The position numbers were made by a program, and so were the translations under genes. From Sapria himalayana (Eukaryota > Streptophyta > Magnoliopsida > Malpighiales > Rafflesiaceae), in the NCBI GenBank assembly GCA_029783825.1, contig JAREIK010018590.1, positions 1 through 64,000 of the forward strand: a DNA stretch of 64,000 nucleotides, written 5' to 3'. A model generated the notes under the pieces. It made no database searches, was not told where the DNA came from, and was given only the letters and a program-made list of their open reading frames with translations. This document shows positions 24,601 through 39,206 of this stretch, piece by piece. Numbering within the stretch: position 1 is the first letter of the stretch; each line of letters begins with the position of its first letter.

Positions 24601-27600
24601 AATTTATTTTTTGATCATTATTAGAATATTTATCAATAAAATTGTTTATATTGAATTTATGTGATATATAAATTTAATGATTATTATAACTAAATGATGA
24701 ATTCAATTTTGAAAAAAATTTAAAAATTATTATATTTTCAAAGGTTATAACCTTTGGAAATATGAAAAAATAATAAAAATATTTTTTTGGTTATTTTATT
24801 TTTTAAATAAAACCTATAAACCACTAAATGCATACACAGTTATATCAGTAAACTCCTAAACCCCGTAATGCCTAAATACATAAACCATTAAACCACTTTA
24901 TACTACTTAATAATTAATAAATTAAATATTTATTTCAATTTATTATTATTTTAAATATTCATTTTAATTATTTATTAATTTATTTTTATTGAAATTTTTA
25001 TTACAAAATAAATTATGAGTGCGACACAAATAATTTAAATAATTTATTTTTAATCAAAAAGAATATATATGCTTTTAAAAGAATTATAAAAGTAGTATTA
25101 TGAAAAATTAAAAATTATTATCAACTAATATATTTTACTTTTATTTTCAATCAATTTGGGTTATGTAAATATTTTTTAATTAATATCTATCTTATTATAA
25201 ATAGTTTATTAATTTAATTTTTGATCATTATTATAATATCTATCAATAAAATTGTTTATATTTATTTTATATGATATAGAATTATTAAAATTATTATAAC
25301 TTAATATTGTATTCAAATTTCAAATAATTTTAAATATTATTAAATTTTCAAAGGTTATAACATTTGAAAATGACAAAAAATTACAAATTTTTTTTTGTTA
25401 TTTTATTGTTTAAATAAAACCTATAAATCACCTAATACCTAAAAACATATATCGCAAAACTACTAAATGACAAAACCTCAAAATACATAAACCATTAAAC
25501 TGGTATACATTAATAATAAAACATAAATCTCATTTTAATTTTTATTCAGTATAATTTTAAATTTTTATTTTAATTATTTATCAGTTTCTTTTTATAGAAA
25601 TATTAATTACAAAATAAATTATTAGTGAGAGAGATATAACTTAAATTAAAGTGGTATACCCTAAATAATAAATAATAAATCTCATTTTTTTATTATAATT
25701 TTTAATATTCATTTTAATTATTTTTTTTATATAAATATTAATTACAAAATTAATTATGAGTTAGACAAATATAATTTATATAAATTATTTTTCATCGAAA
25801 AATATAGATAATCTTATAAAAAGAATAAAAAATTTAAAAACTAAAATTTATTATATAGTAATATATTTTGTTCTCCTTTTGAATCATTTTAGATTTTGTA
25901 ATTATATTTTAATTGATATCTATATTATTAATAATTGTTTATTAATTTATTTTTTGATCAATATTAGAATATTTATCAATAAAATTGTTTATATTGAATT
26001 TATATGATATATAAATATAATGATTATTATAACAAATATTGAATTCACTTTTGAAAAAAAATTAAAAATTATTATATTTACAAAGGTTATAACTTTTGGA
26101 AATATGAAAAATAAAAAAATTAAATTTTATGTTATTTTATTTTTTAAATAAAACCTATAAACCACTAAATGCATACACAGTTATATTAGTAAACTTTTAA
26201 ACCCCGTAATTCCTAAATACATAAACCATTAAACCGCTATATACTACTTAATAATTAATAAATTAATTTTTTATTTCAATTTATTATTATTTTAAATATT
26301 CATTTTAATTATTTATTAGTTTATTTTTATAGAAATTTTTATTACAAAATAAATTATGAGTGAGACAGATTTAATTTAAATAATTTATTTTTAATCAAAA
26401 TATATATATATGCTTAAAAAACAAGTAAAAATTTAAAAATTAAAAATTATTATCCAGTAATATATTTTACTTTAATATTGAATCAATTTGGGTTTTGTAA
26501 ATATTTGTTAATTAATATCTATCTTATTATTAATAGTTTATTAATTTAATTTTTGATCATTATTATAATATCTATCAATATAATTATTTATATTGAATTT
26601 ATATCATATATAATTATTAATATTATTATAACTAAATATTATATTCACATTTCAAAAAATTTTAAATATTAATTTATTTTTAATGGTTATAACCTTTGAA
26701 AATCAGAAAAAATCTAAATTTTTTTTTTATTTTTATTATATAAATAAAACCTATAAACCACTAAATGCTTAAAAATATAAATTGATAAACTTCTAAATGA
26801 CAAAACCCCTAAATAATCAACCCATTAAACCAGTATACCACATATAATAAATCATAAATTTCATTTAAATTTGTATTCATTATAATTTTATATATTCATT
26901 TTAATTATTTATTAGTTTATTTTTTATAGAACTATTAATAACAAAATAAATAATGCGTTAGAAAAATATAATTTTAATAATTTATTTTTAATCAAAAAAA
27001 ATATAAGCTTATAAAAAGAAGTAAAAATTTAAAAACAAAAAAGTATTATTTAGTAATATATTTTACTTTGATTTTGAATCATTATATATAGGATTTGCAA
27101 TTATATTTTAAATGCTATAAATCATATTAATAAAAGTTTATTAATTTATTATTTGATCATTTTTATAATATATAATAATAAAATTACTTATATATTTGTA
27201 TTCATTATACTTTGAATCCTATATAACCTAAATAATAAAATATAAATCTCATTTCTATTTGTATTCATTATAATTTTAAATATTAATTTTAATTATTTTT
27301 TAGTTTATTTTTTTAGAAATATTAATTACAAATTAAATAATGAATGAGACATATATAATTTCAATAAATTATTTATTATGAAAAAAAATAAGCTTATAAA
27401 AATAAACAAAAAATAAACTCATTAACCCCAAAATGACAATAAACATAAACCATTACATAGGTATACCCTAAATAATAAATAATAAATCTCAATTTTATTA
27501 GTATTCATTATAATTTAATATATACATTTTAATTATTTATTAGTTTATTTTTATAGAAATATAAATTAAAAAATAAATTAAAAGTTAGACAAATATAATT

Positions 27601-27967
27601 TAAATAATTTAATTTTCATCAAAAAATAAATAATCTTATAAATTGATACAAAAATTTAAAAATTGAAAATTAATATTTAGAAAAATATTTCACTTTGATT
27701 TTGAATCATTTTAGGTTTTGTAAATATATTTTAAACAATATTTATATAATTAATAATTGTTTATTAATCTTTTGTATGTTCATTTTTATAATATATATCA
27801 ATATAAATGTTTATATTGAATTTACATGATATATAATTATTAAGATTATCATAACTAAATATAGTATTCACATTTAAAAAAAATTTAAAAATTGTTATAG
27901 TTTCAAAGATTATATTAAATTTTTTGTTATTATATTTTTTAAATAAAACCTATAAACCACTAAATGC
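21641..27967 (+). repeat. A+T-rich satellite array, block 4 (forward)
   Basis: Dyad centres near 21831, 22429, 23018, 23612, 24149, 24743, 25353, 26095 and 26695 give lengths of about 598, 589, 594, 537, 594, 610, 742 and 600 bp. Between about 27100 and 27960 the monomers are rearranged by internal deletions, with joints near 27200, 27410 and 27910. Empty hAT target octamers are present at 24824-24831 and near 26164. The frame at 23936-24130 is satellite, not a gene. The last eight bases (CTAAATGC, 27960-27967) are the left target duplication of hAT copy 2. Confidence 0.9.
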
Positions 27968-27985
27968 TAGGGGTGCTCATGGGAC
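27968..27985. repeat. hAT copy 2 terminal inverted repeat, left
   Basis: TAGGGGTGCTCATGGGAC, identical to the left end of copy 1. Confidence 0.9.
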
Positions 27986-28935
27986 GGGACAGGATGAGGA
28001 TTACAAATCTTTAGTCCCTTTTCACAGTTTGGAGATTTTTTTTTTGATGATCCAGACCTGTCCCATAGGTTGAAAATACCGGGACGGGATGAGACGAAGA
28101 TCGGGGATTTTGGTTAGGAGAAAAAGGTTCCGGGATGGAATGGAGTTCGGACATTTTTTTCAATTTATTTTTCTCAAACCGGCCAAGTTAGTTCATGTCG
28201 AAACCTTTTGTTGCATCATTTTTCATTCCTAAGTTATGTATCTTTCAAACTCAAATTAGGCCAATTTTGTTTTGTCAAATAGGTTGAATACCGCAAACGA
28301 GTTCCATTACCTTGTCAAAAGATTTGATGTGCAGAAAAGAATAGAAATATTAAATAGAGTGGGACCAAGTTGTGTGCTTAATTTGGTTCTTTGTTTGGTC
28401 ACAAGTTGGCTTTGTTCAGTCGAGTGAAAGTTAACCATAATAGAATACTACATTTTTTAAATAATTACTTAAAATATTAAGGGATAGCTAAAGATGACCA
28501 CAAACATTGGTAGAAGCAATTTCTACTTAAGTAATTGCTAAAATTAGGCAGCGTAATATAACAAAAAAAAATACAACTAATAACAATAATGATAATAATC
28601 ATTTCAAGGTTCGTCCCGGAACTGCAACGAAAATACAAACCCAATTAATTATCTCATCTACAACTCCTCCCTTTTCTTCCTTCACTATAGAAGGACAACC
28701 AAAGATGAAAACGTGTTAATCATGTAGACATAAATTTCACAGATGAAAGAGTAATAAAAAAGAAAATATTACCTTATAAAATTTAATACACCCATTCCAA
28801 ATTTAGTTGGCCAACTATAGTTGGAAGAATATTTGGATCTTGTGCCCCTCTTAAAATTGTAATTGAACCATACTTTTATTAAATTGAATGAATACAATAA
28901 GTAAAAGTGAAATTAAAATTTACAAGATTTTTATA

Positions 28936-31075
28936 CTAACTTGATTCATTATCATCAAGGTGTTGAACTAATTCTTCAATTTCAATAGGTTTGTTTGAGC
29001 TTCTCAACCTATCTTGTAGACATATGAGAACTTCAGCTGTAATATGTGTTAAAGAACTCCTAAATTTATCTAAAGGTCTCACCAGTGCTAAATGTAGATT
29101 CATAGTCCACATAAGATGCTTGGATAACAAATACATCCCTTGCTACATTTGCCAAAGAAGGATACCTAAACTAATTTACCTTCCACCAGTTTAGAAGATC
29201 AAAATCAATTCTATTTTTTCAAGTTTGTCCTCCAAGTACCTATCCAACTCTTCCAAAGCTACAACTTTTTGTTCTTTCTCCAATTCAACAAAAAAAGCAT
29301 CAACATAAGTATCACTACAATCAAAGAAATTATCATTTTTCTTCAACACAGTAGAAGAGAGATCATCTTCTTTTGATTCATCTTTAATTAAATTTCTATA
29401 ATCATTTATCATCTCATTTAAAGCATTTATAACCTTTTTCACCAAATTTTTAGCCAATTTCTCTCCATAATTCTAAGTGTACTTAACCTTGAGATATTTG
29501 AGCTTATATCTAGGATCCAACACTACTGCTACAAAAAACATTATATTTGTTGACTAAAGTGAACCCCAATATTTGTTGAATTTATGCCTCATTTTGATAC
29601 CCATTTCAGACACCATTGTATCTCTACTATTTTCACAAAGCTCAATTTTTTTCAAAATTTGAAAAATCTCAGTAAAATAAACACTAGAGGTAGAATATTA
29701 TGAGCCAGAAAATTTACAAGTTACCTCATAAAAAGGTTTCATGAAACGAGCCAAAATTTTGGCGTTTGTTCAGTCTCACTCAGTTGAAACGTTTGAACCA
29801 AACTTCTTCAAAAACCTTTTGTCTTTGTCCTCCAACTTATCAAATTCTATTTTGATATTTTATATCAGTTTGTAGCATCAAATAAGTTGAATTCCATCTT
29901 CTAGGACAATCTAATTGCAATGAAGATCCATATGTCAAGTTTTCTTATTCAACGCATAACTTAAACATATCTTATCTTTTAGGACTACTCCTCACATATT
30001 TCACCACACCTCTAATTTTTTGAATAGCACCCTCAACTACTATAATGCCATCTCTGACAATTAAGTTTAGGATATGTGCACAACATCTCATATGAAAATC
30101 CTCGCCTCTCAAAGGCACAACACTTTTCTTCACAATCATTTTTTTAATTATTCAACTGCAACATCATTATTTGATGCATTGTCAACAGTAATGCACATCA
30201 ACTATCTCAAACCCCATTCATTCATGCAAAACTCAATAGCATTTCTAATATTAACTCTAGAATGACTTTTAATTACACAAAAGTTCAAAAGCCTTTTATG
30301 CATATTCCATTCAGAATCAATGAAATGAACAGTCAAACATATATAAGACAAATTTTGAATGCTAGTCAAAGTATCGGTAGTCAATGACACTCTACAATAA
30401 TGAGATGTTATGCTATCAAATAATTTTTTTTTCCATCACAAACAAAGAAAAACAATCCCTCGATATAGAATGCCTAGATGGAATTTTAAATTGAGGCACA
30501 CTAACTTCACAAAACTTTTTAAACTCATCCCTCTCAACAAAACAAAAGGGCAATTCATCTTTTATGATCATTTTCACCAAAGCCTCCCTAACTAGTTGTT
30601 GATCAAATTGCCAACAAGTTAATTTGTTATCCTCTGAACTAGTACCTTTATTGAAACTCAACAAAGATTGTGACTTGTCTTTACCTTTGTGAGCTTCTAT
30701 TAATTCTTTTTTGAGTGAAAATTTCATACAAGTCTTTCTCAAGTATTTCCATAAACCCGAAGTACCTTGATCACTTTTTGCCAAGTATTCTTTACTACAC
30801 GATATACAAGCTGCCCTACCAGTTTCATTTCACTCAGAATCAACTAATATCTCATAAGTTTCCCAAACAGCAAACTTATACTTTTTATGAGCTTGAGGTT
30901 AAGATGTACATTGACTTTCTTTTACAATTGGAATTAAAGAACCTACCATAACAATAGGAGGGTTTGTGAAAGGATGATGATTGGATTTAGCAGTACTTTG
31001 ATCATTTGAATTGTGATCATCTTCAATTTATTGTATTTTTCGTTTACCACTATATTGTGCCATCTGCATTGCCAT
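28936..31075 (-). pseudogene. hAT transposase relic, copy 2
   Basis: The same frame as copy 1, from the ATG at 31073-31075 (MAMQMAQYSGKRK) to the TAG after DDNESS. Readable blocks are the BED-like finger with GTSGLWKYLRKTC (Tyr at the usual His position), TSSEDNKLTCWQFDQQLVRE, a TDTL region followed by QNLSYICLTVHFID, WNMHKRLLNFCVIKSHS, the acidic linker VELEKEQ, and the dimerisation end LICLQDRLRSSNKPIEIEEL. Stops shared with all copies are at 31028-31030, 29770-29772 and 29473-29475; the stop at 29698-29700 is shared with copies 1 and 4. Extra stops and frameshifts of its own are present, for example TGA just before the shared TGA near 29776. Not functional. Confidence 0.9.
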
Positions 31076-31243
31076 TAATTAATATGATATGTTAAGCCTT
31101 AATACATATAAATATTTCAAACAAGCAAGCTCTACAAAACTGATTGTAACACATTCAGCCCACTCATTCGGCCCAACCACAACACCACAACCAATACTCA
31201 ACAAAACTGACTGAGACACATAATAATAATAATTAATCACCCA

Positions 31244-31429
31244 ATTCTCATCATAAAAATAAACCAAAAGGCTGGTGGCATCTGAGACATGGTGGAGGCA
31301 ACCAGAAGTGTGACGGACAAGGGGTGGACCTAACTGAACATGGCTGGAATGGCGTGAAGTGGCCTGGAACTTGTCTATACAGCAATAGGTGTGTCTGAAT
31401 TGGATGGGAAGTAACGGAATTGGTGGCAT
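31244..31429 (-). other. Leader reading frame upstream of transposase, hAT copy 2
   Basis: Counterpart of the copy 1 leader: 62 codons beginning MPPIPLLPIQFRHTYCC and remaining open beyond the copy 1 stop. Most differences from copy 1 change the residue, so there is no sign of protein-level constraint. More likely an untranslated leader. Confidence 0.3.
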
Positions 31430-31644
31430 CTTAAAGTTATATATATATATATATATATATTCCTAGTTCTAGTATCGGATTTTTAGGACGATATGGTTCT
31501 CGATTTGGATATTATTTAAGATCCGGAACCGTCCCAAAAGAAAAAATACGTGACAGAACGGGATGAGAAAAGAAAAAGTCAATGGATTTTTCTCAGTCTC
31601 CATTCTTTCAGGACAAGACTTCGGGTCGGGTCGCGAAACTCTGA

Positions 31645-31662
31645 GTCTCGTGAGCAGCCCTA
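31645..31662. repeat. hAT copy 2 terminal inverted repeat, right
   Basis: GTCTCGTGAGCAGCCCTA; the inverse of the left end with three mismatches. Confidence 0.9.
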
Positions 31663-34600
31663 CTAAATGCATATAAAGTTAAATAAGTAAACTCCTAAAT
31701 CCTGTAATGCATAAATACATAAACTATTAAACTACTAAATACTACTTAATAATTAATAAATCTATTTTTTATTGCTATTTATTATATTTTTAAACATTCA
31801 TTTTAATTATTTATTAGTGTATTTATTTAGAAATATTTATTACAAAATAAATTATGAGTGGGACAAATATAATTTAAATAATATATTATTTAGCTAATAA
31901 AAATATATGCTTATAAAATAAGTATAAATTTAAAAATTTCAAATTATTATCAAGTAATATAAGTTACTTTAATTTTGAATCAATTTGGGTTTTGTAAATA
32001 TTTTTCAATTAATATCTATCTTAATATTAATAGTTTATAAATTTAATTTTTGATCATTATTATAATATCTATCAATAGAATTATTTATATTAAATTTATA
32101 TGATATATAAATATTAATATTATTATAACAGAATATTGTATAAAAATTTCACAAAATTTTAAATAATATTATATTTTGAAATGTTATAACCTATGAAAAT
32201 GATAAAAAATTATAGAATTTTTTTTGTTTTTTTATTTTTTTAAATAAACCCTATAGACCACTAAAAGCCTAAAAACCTAAATCACTAAACTCCTAACGAC
32301 AAAACCTCTAAATACTTAAATCATTAAATTGGTATACATTAATAATAAATCATAAATCTCATTTTAATTTTTATTCAATATAATTTTAAATTTTTATTTT
32401 AATTATTTATCAATTTATTTTATAGAAATATTAATTACAAAATAAATTATTAGTGAGAGATCTAATTTAAATTAGACCATTATCCCTAAATAATAAATAA
32501 TAAATCTCATTTTTTTCATTATAATTTTAAATATTCATTTTAATTAATTATTTGTTTATTTATATATAAATATTAATTAGAAAATAAATTTAGATGGACA
32601 AAAATAATTTATATAAATTATTTTTCATCAAAAAATTATTGATAAACTTTTAAAAAGAAAAAAAATTTTCATAACAAAAAATTATTATATAGTAAAATAT
32701 TTTGCTTTGCTTCTGAATCATTTTAGGTTTTGTAATTATATTTTAATTGATATCTATCTTATTAATAATAGATTATTAATTTATTTTTTGATAATTATTA
32801 GAACATTTATCAATAAAATTGTTAATATTGAATTTACATGTTATATAATTATAAAATTTATTATAACTAAATATTATATTTACATTTGAAAATAATTTAA
32901 AAATTATTATATTTTTAAAGGTTATCATCCTTGAAAATGATATAAAATCACAAAAATAAATTTTTTGTTATTTTATTGTTTATATAAAACCTATAAACTA
33001 CTAAATGCCTAAACACTTAAATCATTAAACTTCTAAACCCCAAAACTACAAAACCCTTAAATACTTAAACATTTAAACCATCTTTAAAGGTTTAAGTATT
33101 TATAAATAATATATAATATATATCAATAAATAATTGTTTATTAATTTATTTCTATGATCATGATTATATTTATATTTATATTTAGTTTATTAATATCTAT
33201 CAATACAATTGTTTATTTTTAATTTACATGATATATACTTATTAAGTTTATTATAACTAAATATTGTATTCACATTTGAAAAAAAATTAAAAATTAATAT
33301 ATTTATAAAGGTTATATCCTTCAAAATTGATAAAAAATTTGAAAAATAATTTTTTTGTTATTTCATTATTTAAATAAAACATATAAACTACTAAATGCCT
33401 AAACACTTAAATCACTAAACTCCTAAACTCATTAATACTTAAACCCTTAAACAGGTATACCCTAAATAATTAATTATAAATCTCATTTTTATTTGTATTC
33501 ATTATAATTTTAATATTCATTTTAATTATTTATTAGTTTATTTTTATAGAAATATTAATTAAAAAATAAAATTATGAATGAGACAAATATAATTTAACCT
33601 TCAAAATACAATTATTAATTTATTATAACAAAATATTATATTTACATTGGAAAAAAATTTAAAAATTATTATATTTTCAAAGGTTATAACCTTCAAAAAT
33701 GATAAAAAATCACAAAAATAATTTTTTATTATTTTATTATTTAAATAAAACATATAAGCCACAAAATGCCTAAACATTTAAATCTCTAGACTCCTAAACT
33801 CCAAAGCCACCTAAATACTTAAACCATTAAACCTATATAACCTAAATAATAAATAATAAATCTCTTTTGTATTTGTATTCATTATAATTTTAAATATTCA
33901 TTTTAATTATTTTTTAGTTTATTTTTATAGAAATATTAATTGCAAAATAATTAATGAGTGAGAGAGATATACTTTAAATAAATTATTTTTTATGAAAAAA
34001 ATAAGCTTATAATAATAAACAAAATTTCAAAAATTTAAAATTTTATTTAGTAGATAATTTACTTTGATTTTGAATTATTTTGGGTTTCAGCAAATATATT
34101 TTAATTAATATCTATCTTATTAATAATAGTTTATTAATTTATTTTTTGATCATTTTTATAATATATATTAATACATTTTTTATATTGAATCTACAACAAA
34201 TATAATTATTATGATTATTATAATTAAGTATTGTATTCATATTTTAGAACTATTCAAAAATTATTATATTTTTAAAGGTCATAACCTTTGAAAATCACGA
34301 AAATTCATAAAAATAATTTTTTTGTTATTTCATTGATTCAATAAAACCTATAAACACGAAAATGTGTAAATATATAAATCAATAAACACCTTAACCACAA
34401 AAAACATAAACAATTAAATAGTTATACCTTAAAATAATAATTAATAAATAATAAATCTCATTTTTATTAGTATTCATTATAATTTTAAATATACATTTTA
34501 ATTATTTATTAGTTTATTTTTATAGAAATATAAATTAAAAAATAAATTATTAGATAGACAAATATAATTTAAATAATTTATTTTTCATCAAAAAATATAT

Positions 34601-37600
34601 AGGTTTATAAATAGATACAAAAATTTAAAAATTTAAAATTAATATTTAGTAGAATATTTCACTTTGATTTTGAGTCATTTTAGGTTTTGCAAATATATTT
34701 TAAACAATATTTATCTTATAAATAATAAGTTATTACTTTTTTATTATCATTATTATAATAAATATCATTAAAATAGATTATATTGAATTTATATGATATA
34801 TAATTATTATGATTATTATACTTCATATTGTATTCACTTTTCAAAAAAAAATTTTAAAATTATTATATTTTCAAAGGTTATAACTTTAAAAAAAGAGAAA
34901 AAATAACAAAAATAAATTTTTTGTTATTTTATTTTTTATATAAAACCTATAAACCACTAAATGACTAAACTTCTAAACCCCAAAGCCTAAATATACTTAA
35001 AACATTAAATTAGTATAGTATAAATAATAAATAATAAATCTCAGTTTTATTAGTATTCATTATAATTTTAAATATTTATTTTAATTATTTATCAGATTAT
35101 TTTTATAGAAATATTATTTGCAAAATAAATTATTAGTGCAACATATATAATTTAAATAATTTATTTTTCATAAAAAAAAATGCTCATAAAAAGAGGCAAA
35201 ATTTTAAAAATACAAAATTATTATTTAGTAATATATCTTATTTTGATTTTGAACCATTTTAGATTCTACAATTATATTTTAATTTATATCATTCTTATTA
35301 ATACTAGTTTATTAAATTATTTATTGATAATTATTATAATATATATCAATAAAATTATTTATATTGAGTTTACATTATATATAATTATTAAGATTATTAT
35401 AACTAAAAATTATATTCACATTTAAAAAAATTTAAAATTATTATATTTTCAAAGGTTATAACCTTCAAAATTTTAAAAAAAAATCAAAAAATTTAATTTT
35501 TTATTTTTTCATTCTTTAAATAAAAACTATAAATCACTAAAGTGCTAAACACTTAAATCACTAAACTCCAAAACACCTAAATACTTAAACCATCAAACTA
35601 GTATATCCTGAATAATAAATAATAAATCTCAAATTTATTTCTATTCATTATAATTTTAAATATTCATTTTAATTATTTATTAGTTTATTTTTATAGAATT
35701 ATAAATTAAAAATAAATTATGTGGAAGAGAAATATAATTTATATAATTTACTTTTAATAACAAAAAATATAAACTTATAAAAAGAAGCAAAACATTAAAA
35801 AAATTATTATTAAGTATTATATGTTATTTTGATATTTATGTTTTCCAAATATATTTTAAAAAATATATATCTTATTAATAATAGTTTATTAATAATTTAT
35901 TTTAAAAAACATTAAAAATATATATCTTATTAATAATAGTTTATTAATTTAATTTTTAAAAATTAATATTTTATCTATCAATATAATTATTTATATTGAA
36001 TTAACATGATATATAATTATTAAGATTATCATAAATAAATATAGTATTCACATATAAAAAAATTTAAAAATTGTTATATTTTCAAAGGTTATAACCTTCA
36101 AAAATGAGAAAAAATAACAAAAATAAATTTTTTGTTATATCATTGTTTAAATAAAACTTATAAACCATTAAATGCCTAAATACATAAATCTCTAAACTCC
36201 TAAACCCCTAAGCCACTAATACCTAAACCTTTAAACTCTTAAACCATAAATATAATTTAAATAATATATTTTTCATCAAAAAAATATATAAGCTTATAAA
36301 ATGATGCAAAAACTAAAAAAAATTATTATTTAGTAATAAATTTTACTTTGATTTTGAATCATTTTAAGTTTTTTAATTATATTTTAATTTATATCTATCA
36401 TATTAATAATAGTTTATTAATTTATCTTTTGATAATTGATATAATATTTATAAATAAAATTGTTTATATTTATGTTATATTATATATAGTTATAATAATT
36501 ATTATTACTAAATATTGTATTCACATTTTTATAAAATTTTAAAATTATTATATTTTCAAATGTTATGACATTTGAAAATTTGAAAAAATATCAAAAATAC
36601 ATTTTTTGTTATTTCATTGTTTAAATAAAAGCTATAAACCATTAAATGCCTAAATACTTAAATCAATAACTTCTAAATCTCAAGAACCCTAAATAGATAA
36701 ATTTTTGAAACAGGTATATCCTAAATAAAAATAATAAATATCATTTTTTTTTCATTATAATTTTAACTATTAATTTTAATTTTTTATTTGTTTATTTTTA
36801 TATAAATATTAAATAGAAAATAAATAATAAGTTAGAAAAATATAATTTATATAAATTATTTTTCAACAAAAAAATATAAATAAACTTATTAAATGAAGAA
36901 AAAAATTAAAAACAAATAATTATTATATAGTAATATATTTTCCTTTGTTTCTGAATCATTTTACATTTTGTAATTATATTTTAATTGATATCTAACTTAT
37001 TAATAATAAATTATTAATTTATTCTTTGATCAGTATTACAATATTTATCAATAACAATATTTATATTTAATTTATGTGATATATAAATTTAATAATTATT
37101 ATAACAAAATATTGTATTCACTTTTGCAAAAAATTTTAAAATTATTATATTTTCAAAGATTATAACCTTTGAACATGTGAAAAAACAAAAAAAAATATTT
37201 TTTTATTATTTCATTGTTTAAAAAAAACCTATAAATCACTAAATGCCTAAAAACTTAAATCACTAAACTAAAAATCCTGATACCCCTATATAGATAATCA
37301 TTTAAACTGCTATCTCCTAAATAATTATTAATAAATCTCATTTTTATTTGTTTTAATTTTAATTTAAAAAATTCATTTTGATTGTTTAGTTTTTTATTTA
37401 TATATATATATTAATTATAAAATAAATTATGAGTTAGAAATATAATTTATAAAAATTATTTTTCATTAAAAAATAGATAAGCTTATAAAAAGAATAAAAA
37501 TTTAAAAACTAATAATTATTATTAAGTAATATACTTTGATTTGCTTCTGAATCATTTTAGGTTTTGATATTATATTGTAAGTAATATCAATCTTATTCAT

Positions 37601-39188
37601 AATAAATTTTTAATTTATTTTTTGATAATTATTAGAATATCTATCGATAAAATTGTTTATATTGAATTTATATGATATATAATTATTATGATTATTATAA
37701 AAAATTACTTATTCACTTTTGAAAAAAATTTAAAAATTATTATATAATAAAAGGTTATAATCTTTGAAAATATCAAAAAATAATAAAAATAAATTCTTTT
37801 TTATTTTTTTTTCTTAAATAAAGCCTATAAACCACAAAATGCATACACAGTTAAATGAGTAAACTTCTAAACCCCGTAATGCCTAAATACATAAACCATT
37901 AAACTGCTATATACAACTTAATAATTAATAATTCTAATTTTTATTTCTATTTAATATAATTTTAAATATTCATTTTAATTATTTATTAGTTTATTTTTAT
38001 TGAAATATTTATTACAAAATTAAGTGTGAGTGTGACAAATATAATTTAATAAATTTATTTTTAATAAAAAAAAATATAAGGTTCTAAAAGAAATAAAAAT
38101 TTAAAAATTAAAAATTATTATCCAGTAATATATTTTACTTTAATTTTGAATCAATTTGGGTTTTGAAATATTTTTTAATTAATATCTATCTTTTTATTAA
38201 TAGTTTATTAATTTAATTTGTGATCATTATAATATTGTTTATTAATTAAATTGTTTGATTTGAATTTATATGATATATAATTATTAATATTATTATAACT
38301 AAATATTGTAATCACATTTCAAAAAATTATAAATATTATTATATTTTCAGATGTTATAACCTATGAAAATGATAAGAAATTATTTAAAGATTATTTGTTA
38401 TTTTATTTTTTTATATAAAACCTATAAACCACTAAAAGCCTAAAAACATAAATCGCTAAACTCCTAACGAAAAAACCTCTAAATACTTAAACCATTAAAC
38501 TGATATACTTTAATAATAAATTAAAAATCTCATTTTAATTTTTATTGAGTATAATTTTAGATTTTTATTTTAATTATTTATCAGTTTATTTTTATAAAAA
38601 TATTAATTACAAAATAAATTATTAGTGAATCAATTCTAATTTAAATTAAACTGGTATCCCTAAATAATAAATAATAAAAAATAAGTCTCATTTTTTTATT
38701 ATAATTTTAAATAAATATTTTAATTATTTATTTGTTTATTTATATATAAATATTAATTACAAAATAAATTATGAGTTAGACAAATATAATTTATATAAAT
38801 TATTTTTAATAAAAAAAATATAGATAAACTTATTAAAAGAAAAAAAAATTCAAAAACAAAAAATTATTATATAGTAATATATTTTTCTTTGATTCTGAAT
38901 CATTATAAGTTTTGTAATTATATTTTAATTAATATCTATCTTATTATTAATTGATTATTAATTTATTTTTTGATTATTATTAGAAGATTTATCAATAAAA
39001 TTATTTATATTAAATTTATATAATATATAAATATAATTATTAGTAAAACTAAAAATTGTATCCACATTTCAAAAAGATTTAAAAATTATTATATTTTCAA
39101 AGGTTATAACCTATGAAAATATCAAAAAATAATAAAAATAAATTTTTTGTTATTTTATTTTTTAAATAAAACCTAAACCACTCGATGC
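31663..39188 (+). repeat. A+T-rich satellite array, block 5 (forward)
   Basis: Begins with the variant flank CTAAATGCATATAAAG that marks hAT-bearing monomers. It contains the same landmarks and length classes as the other blocks. Near 33597 a deletion of about 220 bp fuses two monomer parts (ATAATTTA joined to ACCTTCAAAA). This is the region that in the first repeat lies left of segment A1, so segment A is absent from this repeat. The sequence CATTGATTCAATAAAACCTATAAACACG near 34340 marks the same monomer as near 21885, 45945 and (inverted) 51220. Open frames such as 35180-35425 and 36348-36542 are chance frames in satellite. The last eight bases (CTCGATGC) are the left target duplication of hAT copy 3. 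Confidence 0.9.
33059..33101. repeat. Hairpin at truncated-monomer junction (copy 2)
   Basis: Left arm AAATACTTAAACATTTAAA, loop CCATC, right arm TTTAAAGGTTTAAGTATTT: 19-bp arms with one mismatch. The best preserved of the three copies in the forward orientation. Confidence 0.8.
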
Positions 39189-39206
39189 TAGGGGTGCTGA
39201 TGGGAC
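39189..39206. repeat. hAT copy 3 terminal inverted repeat, left
   Basis: TAGGGGTGCTGATGGGAC; one difference from copies 1 and 2. Confidence 0.9.

Larger units (their letters stand above)
27968..31662 (-). mobile_element. hAT transposon copy 2 (defective, 3695 bp)
   Basis: Starts TAGGGGTGCTCATGGGAC and ends with the inverse of TAGGGCTGCTCACGAGAC. It is flanked by a perfect 8-bp duplication CTAAATGC at 27960-27967 and 31663-31670. It has the same internal layout as copy 1: GGGAC-rich subterminal zones at both ends, transposase relic on the minus strand, and a leader segment just inside a (TA)n run of about 24 bp near 31440. The satellite immediately left is shortened, with the dyad's right arm and following bases missing near 27910. 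Copy 2 therefore sits in a rearranged monomer, although its target octamer is intact. Confidence 0.94.
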
